Of a DNA stretch of 64,000 bases, positions 42,678-49,809 are shown in pieces. The stretch comes from Janthinobacterium sp. TB1-E2 (GTDB taxonomy: Bacteria > Pseudomonadota > Gammaproteobacteria > Burkholderiales > Burkholderiaceae_D). Position 1 is the stretch's first letter. Every line of letters begins with the position of its first letter. Location of the stretch: assembly GCF_036885605.1 (NCBI RefSeq), contig NZ_CP142523.1, positions 3,968,001 through 4,032,000 of the forward strand. Reading direction: 5' to 3'. A program made the translations under genes and the position numbers. The notes under the pieces were generated by a model, which was given only the letters and a program-made list of their open reading frames with translations, had not been told where the DNA came from and did no database searches.

Positions 42678-44840
42678 CTAGACGCTGCGCAGCTGCTGGC
42701 TCAGGCGCTGGCGCAACAACACCGAGGGCATCGTCGATTCGACCACCGGGTCGCTGCTGTCGACGGACAGGTCGACCCCGGTGGCGGCACGGTAGCCGTG
42801 GATATAGCCCTGCACTTGCGGGCGCCAGAAACGCGCCCAGTTGAACGCCTGGGTCGGCTCATAGATGTCGCTCCAGTTGCCGTAGCGCACGGAGAGGAGC
42901 AATTGCTCGCCAAAGATGGCCAGGTTACGGAAATGCATCACGCTGGTATCCGTCCAGCCCTGCAGTTTCTTCATGGCGTCAACCCTGTCCATCCACGGTT
43001 CCGGATACGCGACCATCACGCGCGTCGGTAAAAATTCACGGAATTCGGGACGCGCCAGCATCCACTGCTGCATCAGCATCTCGATGCGCGCCGTCGACGG
43101 CAAGTCGCCGAACTGGTTATGCGCGCCCTGCGACAGGATCAGGTGGATTTCTTTCAAGGCATTGAGCACGGGGAAGGCGTCGGCCTTCACGGTGGTATCG
43201 TCATCCTGCTTGTAGAACGAAGTCAGCAGGCGCAGCAAGTGGTGGAACGCTTCCAGGAATTTGGAGCGGCTATCGGCTGGCCGGAAGTGCTGCACTGCCT
43301 TGCCGTCCAGGCGCACACCGTAGTGATGGTCATACTCATAGTTCCGGCGCATCACGGTCAGCCGATGCTGTTCATCCTGCGTGTATCCCCACAGCAAATT
43401 ATTCAGCGGACGCAGCATATCGATTTCCGTGTTCGACAGGGGATCGAGATGGTTGCCCGGCGCGCGCAGGTTCTGGAAGCGTTGCGCGATGGCGTTCATG
43501 GTTTGCACCAGCATGCCCTCTTCATGCCAGTACGACCAGATCAGTTCCAGCAGGCAAGGATTGGCCAGCTTTTCCTGGATGATGCCAAAGCACAGGTCCA
43601 CTTCGCCTTCCTGGCCGCGCGGGATGCTGATGGGAATGTCGGGCAGCTTGCGGCGGATCACGGCCAGGTAGGGCAAGGTCTGGAAGCCGTCGATGTTTTC
43701 CAGGTAGTCATTGCGCAGCACGGTTTCCAGGTCACGCCCCTGGGGGATGTCGCGCCGGTCCAGGTAAGCGTTGTCTTCGGCCGGATTGAAGGCCAGCGGC
43801 TGGTTCAGCACGCCGCAATTGACCATCACGAACGCTTCCGTCGCCACTTTCAGCACGCGGTAGGAATCGGCATCGGAAAACGGCAGCGCGCGGCGCTGCT
43901 TGAGCTGCTGGAACATCTCCGTCTTTTTGACGAAGCGTTCCTGCTCGAAGCCGCGCACGCTGGCCAGGTCGCCGCAAAACAGGCTGTCCATGAAATGCAG
44001 GTAATTTGTAAACGACATCGCCTCGGTGCTGTTGCGTATCAGGGTCCACAGCGGCAAGTCTTCCGTCGGCTCCGTTTCCGTGCGCGTCAGCGACACGCCC
44101 ACATTGCCCGAAATCGGTTGCGGCTGGCGCTCTTCCGTCTCGTATTCCGCATCCAGCGCCAGCATGGCGTTCGGGCTCAGCCCTTCCGGCACGGGCAAGG
44201 CGCTGCGCAGTTCGGGCCGCTGCGACAGCATCATCTGCCCCATGAAACGATGCATGCCGGCGCGCCGCACCGGGGTGGAAAAGGAGTTCGGCGTGCCGCG
44301 CAGGGGTACCCATGGCGCGGCGGCCAGCACTTGCACCTGATCTCGCCCGTCGGCGCTTTGGTCGCCGTCAAACGAGATAGTGGCCACGGCGCGGTCGCCC
44401 ACCCTGCCGAAATGGCAGTCGCTGGGATGGCAGTCGGCCGTTTCAAACGCCAGCGTCACCTGCGGATTGAGTTGGGGCGTGAAGCACAGCACGGCGCTGC
44501 AGTCGGCCTGCACCGTCACGCACTGGGGCGGCGTGGAGGGGAAATTGCCATACACCCCCACGTAGCTGCCCGTCGCCAGGTCGGTAAACACGGTGCCGCC
44601 ACGCCCGTCCGTCCAGCGCACGCCCACCAGCATGGCGGGGTCGGGTACCCAGGTGGCGGCATTGAACAGATGGCAGTCCGCCTCGGCTCCCCGGTACAGG
44701 CTGATGGCGGCATTGACGACCATGGCCCCGCTGTCCTGCTCGTGCACGGTGACAGCGATGCTGCCGCCGTGGTGTTTCGGACCCGCCTGGCCCGCCCCCC
44801 TGTTCTTGCCACCCATATTGCTGCTCATCTTGCTGCTCAT
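42678..44840 (-). CDS. Large protein of unknown function, prealbumin-like N-terminus and helical body
   Basis: A 720-residue protein I do not recognise. It begins with a Ser/Met/Lys tail. A beta-rich region at about 25-120 (SIAVTVHEQDSGAMVVNAAIS, then GVRWTDGRGGTVFTDLATG) resembles carboxypeptidase-regulatory or Cna-B type domains. From about residue 250 the chain is mostly helical, with Trp/Tyr/His-rich segments such as LIWSYWHEEGML, LLWGYTQDEQHRL and YEYDHHYGVRL, suggesting a conserved pocket. There is no signal peptide or membrane helix. GAGGAG precedes the ATG at 44840. It sits between the metalloprotease-like and PLP-enzyme genes with 10- and 20-base gaps, firmly inside the operon. Confidence 0.8.
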   Translation of the reverse strand: MSSKMSSNMGGKNRGAGQAGPKHHGGSIAVTVHEQDSGAMVVNAAISLYRGAEADCHLFNAATWVPDPAMLVGVRWTDGRGGTVFTDLATGSYVGVYGNFPSTPPQCVTVQADCSAVLCFTPQLNPQVTLAFETADCHPSDCHFGRVGDRAVATISFDGDQSADGRDQVQVLAAAPWVPLRGTPNSFSTPVRRAGMHRFMGQMMLSQRPELRSALPVPEGLSPNAMLALDAEYETEERQPQPISGNVGVSLTRTETEPTEDLPLWTLIRNSTEAMSFTNYLHFMDSLFCGDLASVRGFEQERFVKKTEMFQQLKQRRALPFSDADSYRVLKVATEAFVMVNCGVLNQPLAFNPAEDNAYLDRRDIPQGRDLETVLRNDYLENIDGFQTLPYLAVIRRKLPDIPISIPRGQEGEVDLCFGIIQEKLANPCLLELIWSYWHEEGMLVQTMNAIAQRFQNLRAPGNHLDPLSNTEIDMLRPLNNLLWGYTQDEQHRLTVMRRNYEYDHHYGVRLDGKAVQHFRPADSRSKFLEAFHHLLRLLTSFYKQDDDTTVKADAFPVLNALKEIHLILSQGAHNQFGDLPSTARIEMLMQQWMLARPEFREFLPTRVMVAYPEPWMDRVDAMKKLQGWTDTSVMHFRNLAIFGEQLLLSVRYGNWSDIYEPTQAFNWARFWRPQVQGYIHGYRAATGVDLSVDSSDPVVESTMPSVLLRQRLSQQLRSV

Positions 44841-44850
44841 GTCATTCTCC

Positions 44851-46206
44851 TCAATGGATAATCAAACGGGATGCCAGGGGCGGCAGCGGCCTGCCGGACT
44901 GGCGGCCATGCCGCACGACATCGGCGCACAGCTCCGACGTGTCCAGGGTGCTGCGCAGGGCCCAGTGGGTCAGCAAACGCCCCAGCAGCTCGCTTTCGTC
45001 TTCCGGGCTCAAGGTGCCGCTGGCGCGCGCCTGGCCCAGCACGGCGAAGACCAGGGTCGGCGCGGCTTGGTACATCTGCGCCGGCGCCAGGGTCCAGCTG
45101 CGCAACAGCTGCGCCAGCATGGCCGGTTGGCGCGTGCGCACGGCCATGGCTTCGGCCAGCGAGCCGCCGCGCAAGGCCGGCGGCCGGTGCTGCACCAGCA
45201 AGCCCACGAGGGCCGCCATGCTGGCCTGCAACTGTTCCAGCAGCCGCTGCCGGGCCGGCGGCAGACCAGCCAGCGGGTAGTACGACAGCCACAGCTGCTC
45301 CAGGCGGTCCCACTGCGGATGCGGATACAGGGCCCGCCCCATGGCGCAGCTCAGGCGTACCCGCAGCCATGGCACCGGGTGCGGATCGTCGATATTGAGG
45401 CGGAAGACAAACACGCGCGGCAGGCTGACCACGCCGATCAGGCCCAGGGTGGCGGCCACGCCGACCCGCGCCAGCGACCAGAAATCGGCCACGATCTCGG
45501 AAATCCACCGTTCCCACAGCTGCCACACGTGCACGGCACCGCTGCCGCCGTGCTGCATGGCTTGCAGCACGGGCCGCAAGGACGCCACCAGGTCCAGCAG
45601 CGCCGCGCCCTGGTGGCCTACCTCGTGCACGAGCGACGAGGCGATGCTGCTGCCGATCATGCGTTCGCGCGGCAGGCGGATGATGGCGACGGGATTGTCG
45701 CCGCCACCCGGCAGGCGCGTGCGTGCGCGGCGGATGGCCGCGCCCGGCCCCCGGTCCAGGTAGCAGATCACGGGCGGCGCCTGGTACACATTGCCGGGCA
45801 GCGCCAGCGCGTCGGCGGCAACGATGTCGAGGCCGGCCAGCCACACACCCGTCTTGTGCTCGCTGCGCTGCGTGATGACTTCGTTGAACAGGTCGAACTG
45901 GGTCAGCGCGGCATTGAATTTCAGGCGCAGGAAGGTGAAGCGGCGCTGTGCCTCGGCGGCCGTGGCCATGCTGGCGCCGTCGGCGTGCTCGCGCCGCAGC
46001 CACCACTGAAACTGGGCCACCATGCGCCGCAAGGCGCGCCGGCCCTGCACCAGCTGGCTTTCGATGGCCGACTGGGCGCTGGGCATCAGGGCGGCCGCCA
46101 GCACCGTCGGCTCGATCAGCGCGAACGGTTCCAGCCGCGCCAGCCGCGTCAGCAGCGAGCGCGCCTCCTGCGCCAGCATCCAGGCTGCGTAAGCGCCGAT
46201 GGCCAT
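44851..46206 (-). CDS. Metalloprotease-like protein with HEVGH motif
   Basis: A 451-residue protein with a zinc-protease signature: HEVGH at residues 194-198 in SLVHEVGHQGA. A possible third ligand, Glu237 in SEIVAD, lies 39 residues later, the HExxH...ExxxD layout of gluzincins. It has no signal peptide. Hydrophobic stretches near 1-20 and 245-265 could touch membrane. The family is unknown to me beyond the motif. The ATG at 46206 is 4 bases after the stop of the preceding zipper-protein gene and lacks a ribosome site, so translation is probably coupled. Processing of the co-encoded zipper proteins is an attractive but unproved role. Confidence 0.75.
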   Translation of the reverse strand: MAIGAYAAWMLAQEARSLLTRLARLEPFALIEPTVLAAALMPSAQSAIESQLVQGRRALRRMVAQFQWWLRREHADGASMATAAEAQRRFTFLRLKFNAALTQFDLFNEVITQRSEHKTGVWLAGLDIVAADALALPGNVYQAPPVICYLDRGPGAAIRRARTRLPGGGDNPVAIIRLPRERMIGSSIASSLVHEVGHQGAALLDLVASLRPVLQAMQHGGSGAVHVWQLWERWISEIVADFWSLARVGVAATLGLIGVVSLPRVFVFRLNIDDPHPVPWLRVRLSCAMGRALYPHPQWDRLEQLWLSYYPLAGLPPARQRLLEQLQASMAALVGLLVQHRPPALRGGSLAEAMAVRTRQPAMLAQLLRSWTLAPAQMYQAAPTLVFAVLGQARASGTLSPEDESELLGRLLTHWALRSTLDTSELCADVVRHGRQSGRPLPPLASRLIIH

Positions 46207-46210
46207 GATG

Positions 46211-46945
46211 TCAGACGCCGTACAGGACGATTTTGTGGCCCTGGCGCGCCCAGCGCCCGCTGGCCGGGCGCATGCCGCCCTGGCCCTGGCCGCGTCCGCC
46301 CCCCTGCGTCATGCCGCCGCCCGCACCGGCGCCGCTGCCGCCCTGCGTGGCCACCTGGCTGCCGGGGCGTCCCAGCAGGCCGGGCGCGAACTGGCGCGCC
46401 GCCGCGCTGGCGGCCGCCTGGGCGATGGCGCGCGGGTCGCCCGCACCGCGTGCCTGCGCGGCGCGGTTGACGGTGTCGGCGGCCAGGCGCACGAACTGCT
46501 TGGCGCCCTCGAATTCGCGGTCTTCATTCGACGACGCTTCCGCTTCCAGCCCCAGCGCGTTGCCGGCGGCCGAAGCGAGGCCGCTGCCGATCTTGGCCCC
46601 CAGCGGGCCGCCGAAATAACCGCCGATGGCGCCGCCGGCCAGGGGGATGGCTTTTTTCGCTACGCCCTTGAGCACGCCGCCGATCGCTTGTCCCACGGGC
46701 GACTTGATGATGCCGCCCGCCACCGAGGCGGCCTTGCGCAGGAAATTGCCGAGAAACTGTTCCAGTTCCGCTTCATTGCTGACTGACAGCAGTTCATTCG
46801 CCAGTTCCATCTCCTCGGTCTCGGAAAACATGGCGTTCGCGCCCCCCTCGCCGCTCCACTCGCCCTGGCCAAACTCGAACTGTTCCGCTTCAAAGCCGGA
46901 CATCTCCTGCCCGTATTCCAGGGTCGTACGATCTAAGTCATGCAT
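46211..46945 (-). CDS. Acidic/glycine-zipper protein B (paralog 2 of 3)
   Basis: A 244-residue paralog of proteins A and C of this operon. Order of elements: acidic-aromatic start (FEAEQFEFGQGEW), leader-like helix FSETEEMELANELL with ELEQFLGNFL, a cationic stretch with IIKSPVGQ and LKGVAKKAI, and a glycine zipper at about 95-125 (GGAIGGYFGGPLGAKIG). The EDREFEGAKQFVRLA helix follows, then a Gly/Gln-rich linker near 195-225 and the C-terminal GRWARQGHKIVLYG. TAGGAG precedes the ATG at 46945. Homologs are remembered only as hypothetical proteins. It has no classical signal peptide. The Gly-rich linker is absent from paralogs A and C. Confidence 0.75.
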   Translation of the reverse strand: MHDLDRTTLEYGQEMSGFEAEQFEFGQGEWSGEGGANAMFSETEEMELANELLSVSNEAELEQFLGNFLRKAASVAGGIIKSPVGQAIGGVLKGVAKKAIPLAGGAIGGYFGGPLGAKIGSGLASAAGNALGLEAEASSNEDREFEGAKQFVRLAADTVNRAAQARGAGDPRAIAQAAASAAARQFAPGLLGRPGSQVATQGGSGAGAGGGMTQGGGRGQGQGGMRPASGRWARQGHKIVLYGV

Positions 46946-46972
46946 GATGAGCTCCTAAAAGTTAGCACCTTG

Positions 46973-47008
46973 GTTGACACCTCAGTTGACACCTCAGTTG
47001 ACACTACA
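46973..47008. repeat. Three 12-bp direct repeats between two zipper-protein genes
   Basis: GTTGACACCTCA occurs at 46973 and 46985 and, with three changes at its end, at 46997. The array fills the 86-base gap between zipper genes C and B, 28 bases or more before the B start codon. No sigma-54 element lies here. It may be a protein-binding array or a replication-slippage product. Confidence 0.7.
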
Positions 47009-47031
47009 GCGCCGGACAGATGGCCGTCCGG

Positions 47032-47598
47032 TTAACAATCGAGCACGACGATGTGCCCGCCCTCGCGGCGCCAGCGGCCACCGTCCGGCCCCGGCGTTTG
47101 CGCCGCCTGCCTGAGCAAGCCTGGCGCCACGCTGCGTGCCACTTGCAGCAAGGCCGTTTCGACCCTCGCCCTGGGCGTGCGCGCGTCCGTGCCGCCGTCC
47201 TGCGCCAGCGCCGTATTGACGGCATCGATCAGGTGCACGACCTGGCGCGCCAGTTCGAATTCCTTGTCTTCCGGGCTCAATCCTTCCAGTTCCATGCCGA
47301 AGATGCCGGCCGCGCGCCGCTTGAGCGCCTGCGGCGAACCGCCATGCAGGGGCAGCAGGGGCGCCACCACCTTGCCCAGCAACTGGCGCAGCGGCCCTTC
47401 GAACGGCGTGCCGCGCACTTGCTGCCCCGCCGCCGTGGCGCCCAGCTGGCGCGCCAAAAAGCCATCGAACTGGGCCGGCGCCTGCAATTCCAGCAACTGC
47501 GCCGCCAGTGCCAGTTCATCTTCCTGCTGCAAAGGCAGCATGCCCGGCGCTTCAGGCAATTCCATTTCGGGACGATAGGCGAGCAGACGGCTGGTCAT
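47032..47598 (-). CDS. Acidic/glycine-zipper protein C (paralog 3 of 3, divergent)
   Basis: A 188-residue, most diverged member of the zipper family and the first gene of the operon. ATG 47598 has GGAG 8 bases upstream; the frame stays open further but would run through the promoter. The leader-like part QQEDELALAAQLLEL and FDGFLARQLG aligns with the ELL..ELEQFLG of A and B. The Gly-rich zipper is reduced to PFEGPLRQLLGKVVAPLLPLHGG (spread over residues 67-90). PEDKEFELARQVVHLI and the C-terminal GGRWRREGGHIVVLDC keep the family ends, but the final residue is Cys instead of the aliphatic end. It may be a regulatory or partner variant. Confidence 0.7.
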   Translation of the reverse strand: MTSRLLAYRPEMELPEAPGMLPLQQEDELALAAQLLELQAPAQFDGFLARQLGATAAGQQVRGTPFEGPLRQLLGKVVAPLLPLHGGSPQALKRRAAGIFGMELEGLSPEDKEFELARQVVHLIDAVNTALAQDGGTDARTPRARVETALLQVARSVAPGLLRQAAQTPGPDGGRWRREGGHIVVLDC

Positions 47599-47646
47599 GG
47601 CAGGCTCCGGCAACAAGGGAAGGCACGCGGCCCATGCCCTGTTATC

Positions 47647-47661
47647 GCAAGGGCCGTGCCA
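47647..47661 (-). promoter_or_regulatory. Sigma-54 (-24/-12) promoter of the eight-gene operon
   Basis: On the minus strand the sequence is TGGCACG-GCCC-TTGC, an exact match to the sigma-54 core, with ten bases between the GG and GC pairs. The predicted transcription start is near 47635, giving a 5' leader of about 37 bases before zipper gene C. Confidence 0.85.
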
Positions 47662-47688
47662 GCAAGGACAAGGGAGAGGAGCGGGTAG

Positions 47689-47708
47689 CGGCGAACGGCG
47701 TTTCGCCG
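47689..47708. promoter_or_regulatory. Candidate activator site 1 (UAS)
   Basis: CGGCGAA (47689-47695) and its complement TTCGCCG (47702-47708) form a dyad about 63 bases upstream of the predicted sigma-54 start. The related second copy is 42 bases further upstream. Enhancer-binding proteins usually bind such paired dyads. Confidence 0.6.
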
Positions 47709-47730
47709 ATAGCGTAAAAACCATGGTTTC

Positions 47731-47750
47731 CGGCGAAGCTGTTTTCGCTC
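47731..47750. promoter_or_regulatory. Candidate activator site 2 (UAS)
   Basis: CGGCGAA-N5-TTTCGC repeats the layout of site 1 with the same spacing, although the right half is less perfect. The 42-base centre-to-centre distance equals four helical turns, so both sites face the same side of the DNA, about 105 bases from the predicted start. Confidence 0.55.
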
Positions 47751-47761
47751 TGTCCATGAGC

Positions 47762-48011
47762 TTTCAAACAAGCTTAATTCGATGAAATTTATTACGTCGC
47801 CTATCCGCCACAATGGCTGCGATCGGCAAAAAATATTTTTTATTTTCAAACAGTAAAGTTCGCTCTACAGCATCAAAAACAACCACAACATCATGCCAAC
47901 GTCCGGCAACTGAAAACGTGGCCAACACGTAAATAGTTAATTGAAAACAGGATTTTGGTAGCTAAGGCCTACAATTAACGGGCTAGAATTTGATTGCCTG
48001 AAAGAAACTTA
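47762..48011. other. AT-rich intergenic region before the DUF1800 gene
   Basis: With the sites above, this completes the 413-base gap between the divergent zipper gene C and the DUF1800 gene. It is much more AT-rich than the coding DNA. TACAAT at 47970-47975 could be a -10 element for the DUF1800 gene, but I find no matching -35. I see no small gene or RNA in it. Confidence 0.5.
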
Positions 48012-49799
48012 ATGACTGATCCTACTTTGCGCCGTTTACTGGCCATCACATTGTTCAGCCTGCTTTCCGCCTGCGGCGGTGGCGGCGACAGCAAAACCGG
48101 CTCCATCCAGAACCCGGACGTCTCGGTCGTGCCGCCAGCGAACAACGCCTCCGACAGCTCGACGGGCGATACCATCCCGCCTCCCCCCCTGACCACGCCC
48201 CCAGCCAGCCGGACGGCCGTCACCTTCACCCGCCAGGAAGCGTCGCGTTTCCTGGGCCGCGCCACGTTCGGGCCCAATATGGCGGCCATCGATGCGCTGG
48301 CCGCCAGCGACAGCGAAGCGTGGTTCCGCGCGCAGTTTTCCAAGCCGCAAACCCTGCACCGGAAATATATCGACGCCATGCTGGCGACGCAGGCCGCCGG
48401 CGGGCAAGCGGTCGGCTTTACGGGGGTGTATGAAACATTCTGGCAGCAGGGCATCCGCGGCGAGGATCAATTGCGCCAGCGCATGGCCTTTGCCCTTTCC
48501 GAAATCTTCGTCATTTCCATGCAGAACGAGTCCGTGCGCCCAAGAGTGCGTGGCGTGGCCAGTTACTACGACATGCTGGGCCAGCATGCTTTTGGCAACT
48601 TCCGCAACCTGCTCGAAGGCGTGGCCCTGCATCCGATGATGGGACTGTACCTGTCCCACCTGCGCAACCAGAAGGAATCGGCCACGCGTACGCCCGATGA
48701 AAACTTCGCCCGCGAAGTGATGCAGCTGTTTACCATCGGCCTGTACCAGTTGAATGCGGATGGCAGCCTGAAACTGTCCGGTGGCAAGCCTATCGACACC
48801 TACACGCACGATGACGTGGCAGGCCTGGCCCGCGTCTTTACGGGCTGGAGCTGGGCCGGTCCGGACCAGAGCGACGCGCGCTTCTATGCCAGCACGACCG
48901 ACCCCGACCGTGACTGGAAGCCGATGCAGAACTACGCGGCCTTTCATTCCAGCGGCGACAAGCGCTTCCTGGGCCAGAGCATCTCCGGCGCCAGCAGCGG
49001 CCAGGCCGATCTGAAACTGGCGCTCGACACCTTGTTCAACCACCCCAATACGGGGCCATTCTTTGCCCGCCAGCTGATCCAGCGCCTGGTCAGCAGCAAT
49101 CCCAGCGCCGCCTACGTGGGCCGCGTGGCAGCCGTGTTTGCCAACAATGGCAGCGGCGTGCGCGGCGACATGCAAGCCATCATCCGCGCCGTGCTGCTCG
49201 ATCCGGAAGCGCTGGCCCCAGGCGGCACCACCTTACGCACGGGCAAGCTGCGCGAACCGCTGCTGCGCCTGGCTGGCTGGATGCGCGCCTTCGATGCCAA
49301 GCCGGCCAGCGGCCGCTACACTCTGTATTACCTCGACGACCCTTTGAGCGGCCTGGGCCAGAGTCCCTTGAATCCATCCTCCGTGTTCAGTTTTTTCCGC
49401 CCCGGCTATACGCCGCCCAACTCCGCCCTGGCCGGCGCGGGCCTGGTGGCGCCGGAACTGCAGATCACGGCTGAACCATCGGTGACCGGCTATCTGAACT
49501 TCATGCAGGAAGCCATCAACAGCGGCGTGGGCGACGGCCGCGCTATCAAGCCCGACTATACGCGCGAACTGGCGCTGGCCGCCGACCCGGGCGCCCTGCT
49601 CGACCGCATCAACCTACTCCTGATGCATGGCAGCATGCCCGCCAGGCTGCGCGGGCAAATCCTGACCGCCGTCAATGGCGTCAGCATCCCTGCGGCCACG
49701 GCCAGCAATGCCACGCAAGTTGCCACGGCCCAGGCCAACCGCGTCAAGCTGGCCATTTTCCTGACCATGGCCTCGCCAGCCTACCTGGTACAAAAGTAA
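48012..49799 (+). CDS. DUF1800 exported lipoprotein
   Basis: A 595-residue protein with a lipoprotein signal: a hydrophobic stretch after MTDPTLRR and the lipobox LLSAC followed by GGGGD. A Ser/Pro/Thr linker to about residue 70 precedes the DUF1800 domain (TRQEASRFLGRATFGPN, DENFAREVMQLFTIGLYQLN, VFSFFRPGYTPPN). I chose ATG 48012, with AAAGAAAC before it, over an upstream TTG. DUF1800 proteins almost always pair with DUF1501, as here, where the next gene starts 10 bases later. The function is unknown; a role in extracytoplasmic polymer or protein handling has been guessed for the pair. Confidence 0.9.
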   Translation: MTDPTLRRLLAITLFSLLSACGGGGDSKTGSIQNPDVSVVPPANNASDSSTGDTIPPPPLTTPPASRTAVTFTRQEASRFLGRATFGPNMAAIDALAASDSEAWFRAQFSKPQTLHRKYIDAMLATQAAGGQAVGFTGVYETFWQQGIRGEDQLRQRMAFALSEIFVISMQNESVRPRVRGVASYYDMLGQHAFGNFRNLLEGVALHPMMGLYLSHLRNQKESATRTPDENFAREVMQLFTIGLYQLNADGSLKLSGGKPIDTYTHDDVAGLARVFTGWSWAGPDQSDARFYASTTDPDRDWKPMQNYAAFHSSGDKRFLGQSISGASSGQADLKLALDTLFNHPNTGPFFARQLIQRLVSSNPSAAYVGRVAAVFANNGSGVRGDMQAIIRAVLLDPEALAPGGTTLRTGKLREPLLRLAGWMRAFDAKPASGRYTLYYLDDPLSGLGQSPLNPSSVFSFFRPGYTPPNSALAGAGLVAPELQITAEPSVTGYLNFMQEAINSGVGDGRAIKPDYTRELALAADPGALLDRINLLLMHGSMPARLRGQILTAVNGVSIPAATASNATQVATAQANRVKLAIFLTMASPAYLVQK

Positions 49800-49809
49800 G
49801 AGCGATCAC

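Noticed and set aside
43119-46470. Long plus-strand frames opposite the zipper-operon genes
   Set aside because: They lack motifs, are His/Arg/Gln-rich antisense translations, and have no good ribosome sites, while the minus-strand genes have matched starts and short gaps.
46973-47008. Repeat array considered as CRISPR
   Set aside because: Units are 12 bases with no spacers and there are no cas genes.
47012-47031. Inverted repeat after zipper gene C considered as a terminator
   Set aside because: A 6-bp stem with no T run follows the stop codon; the downstream genes look co-transcribed.
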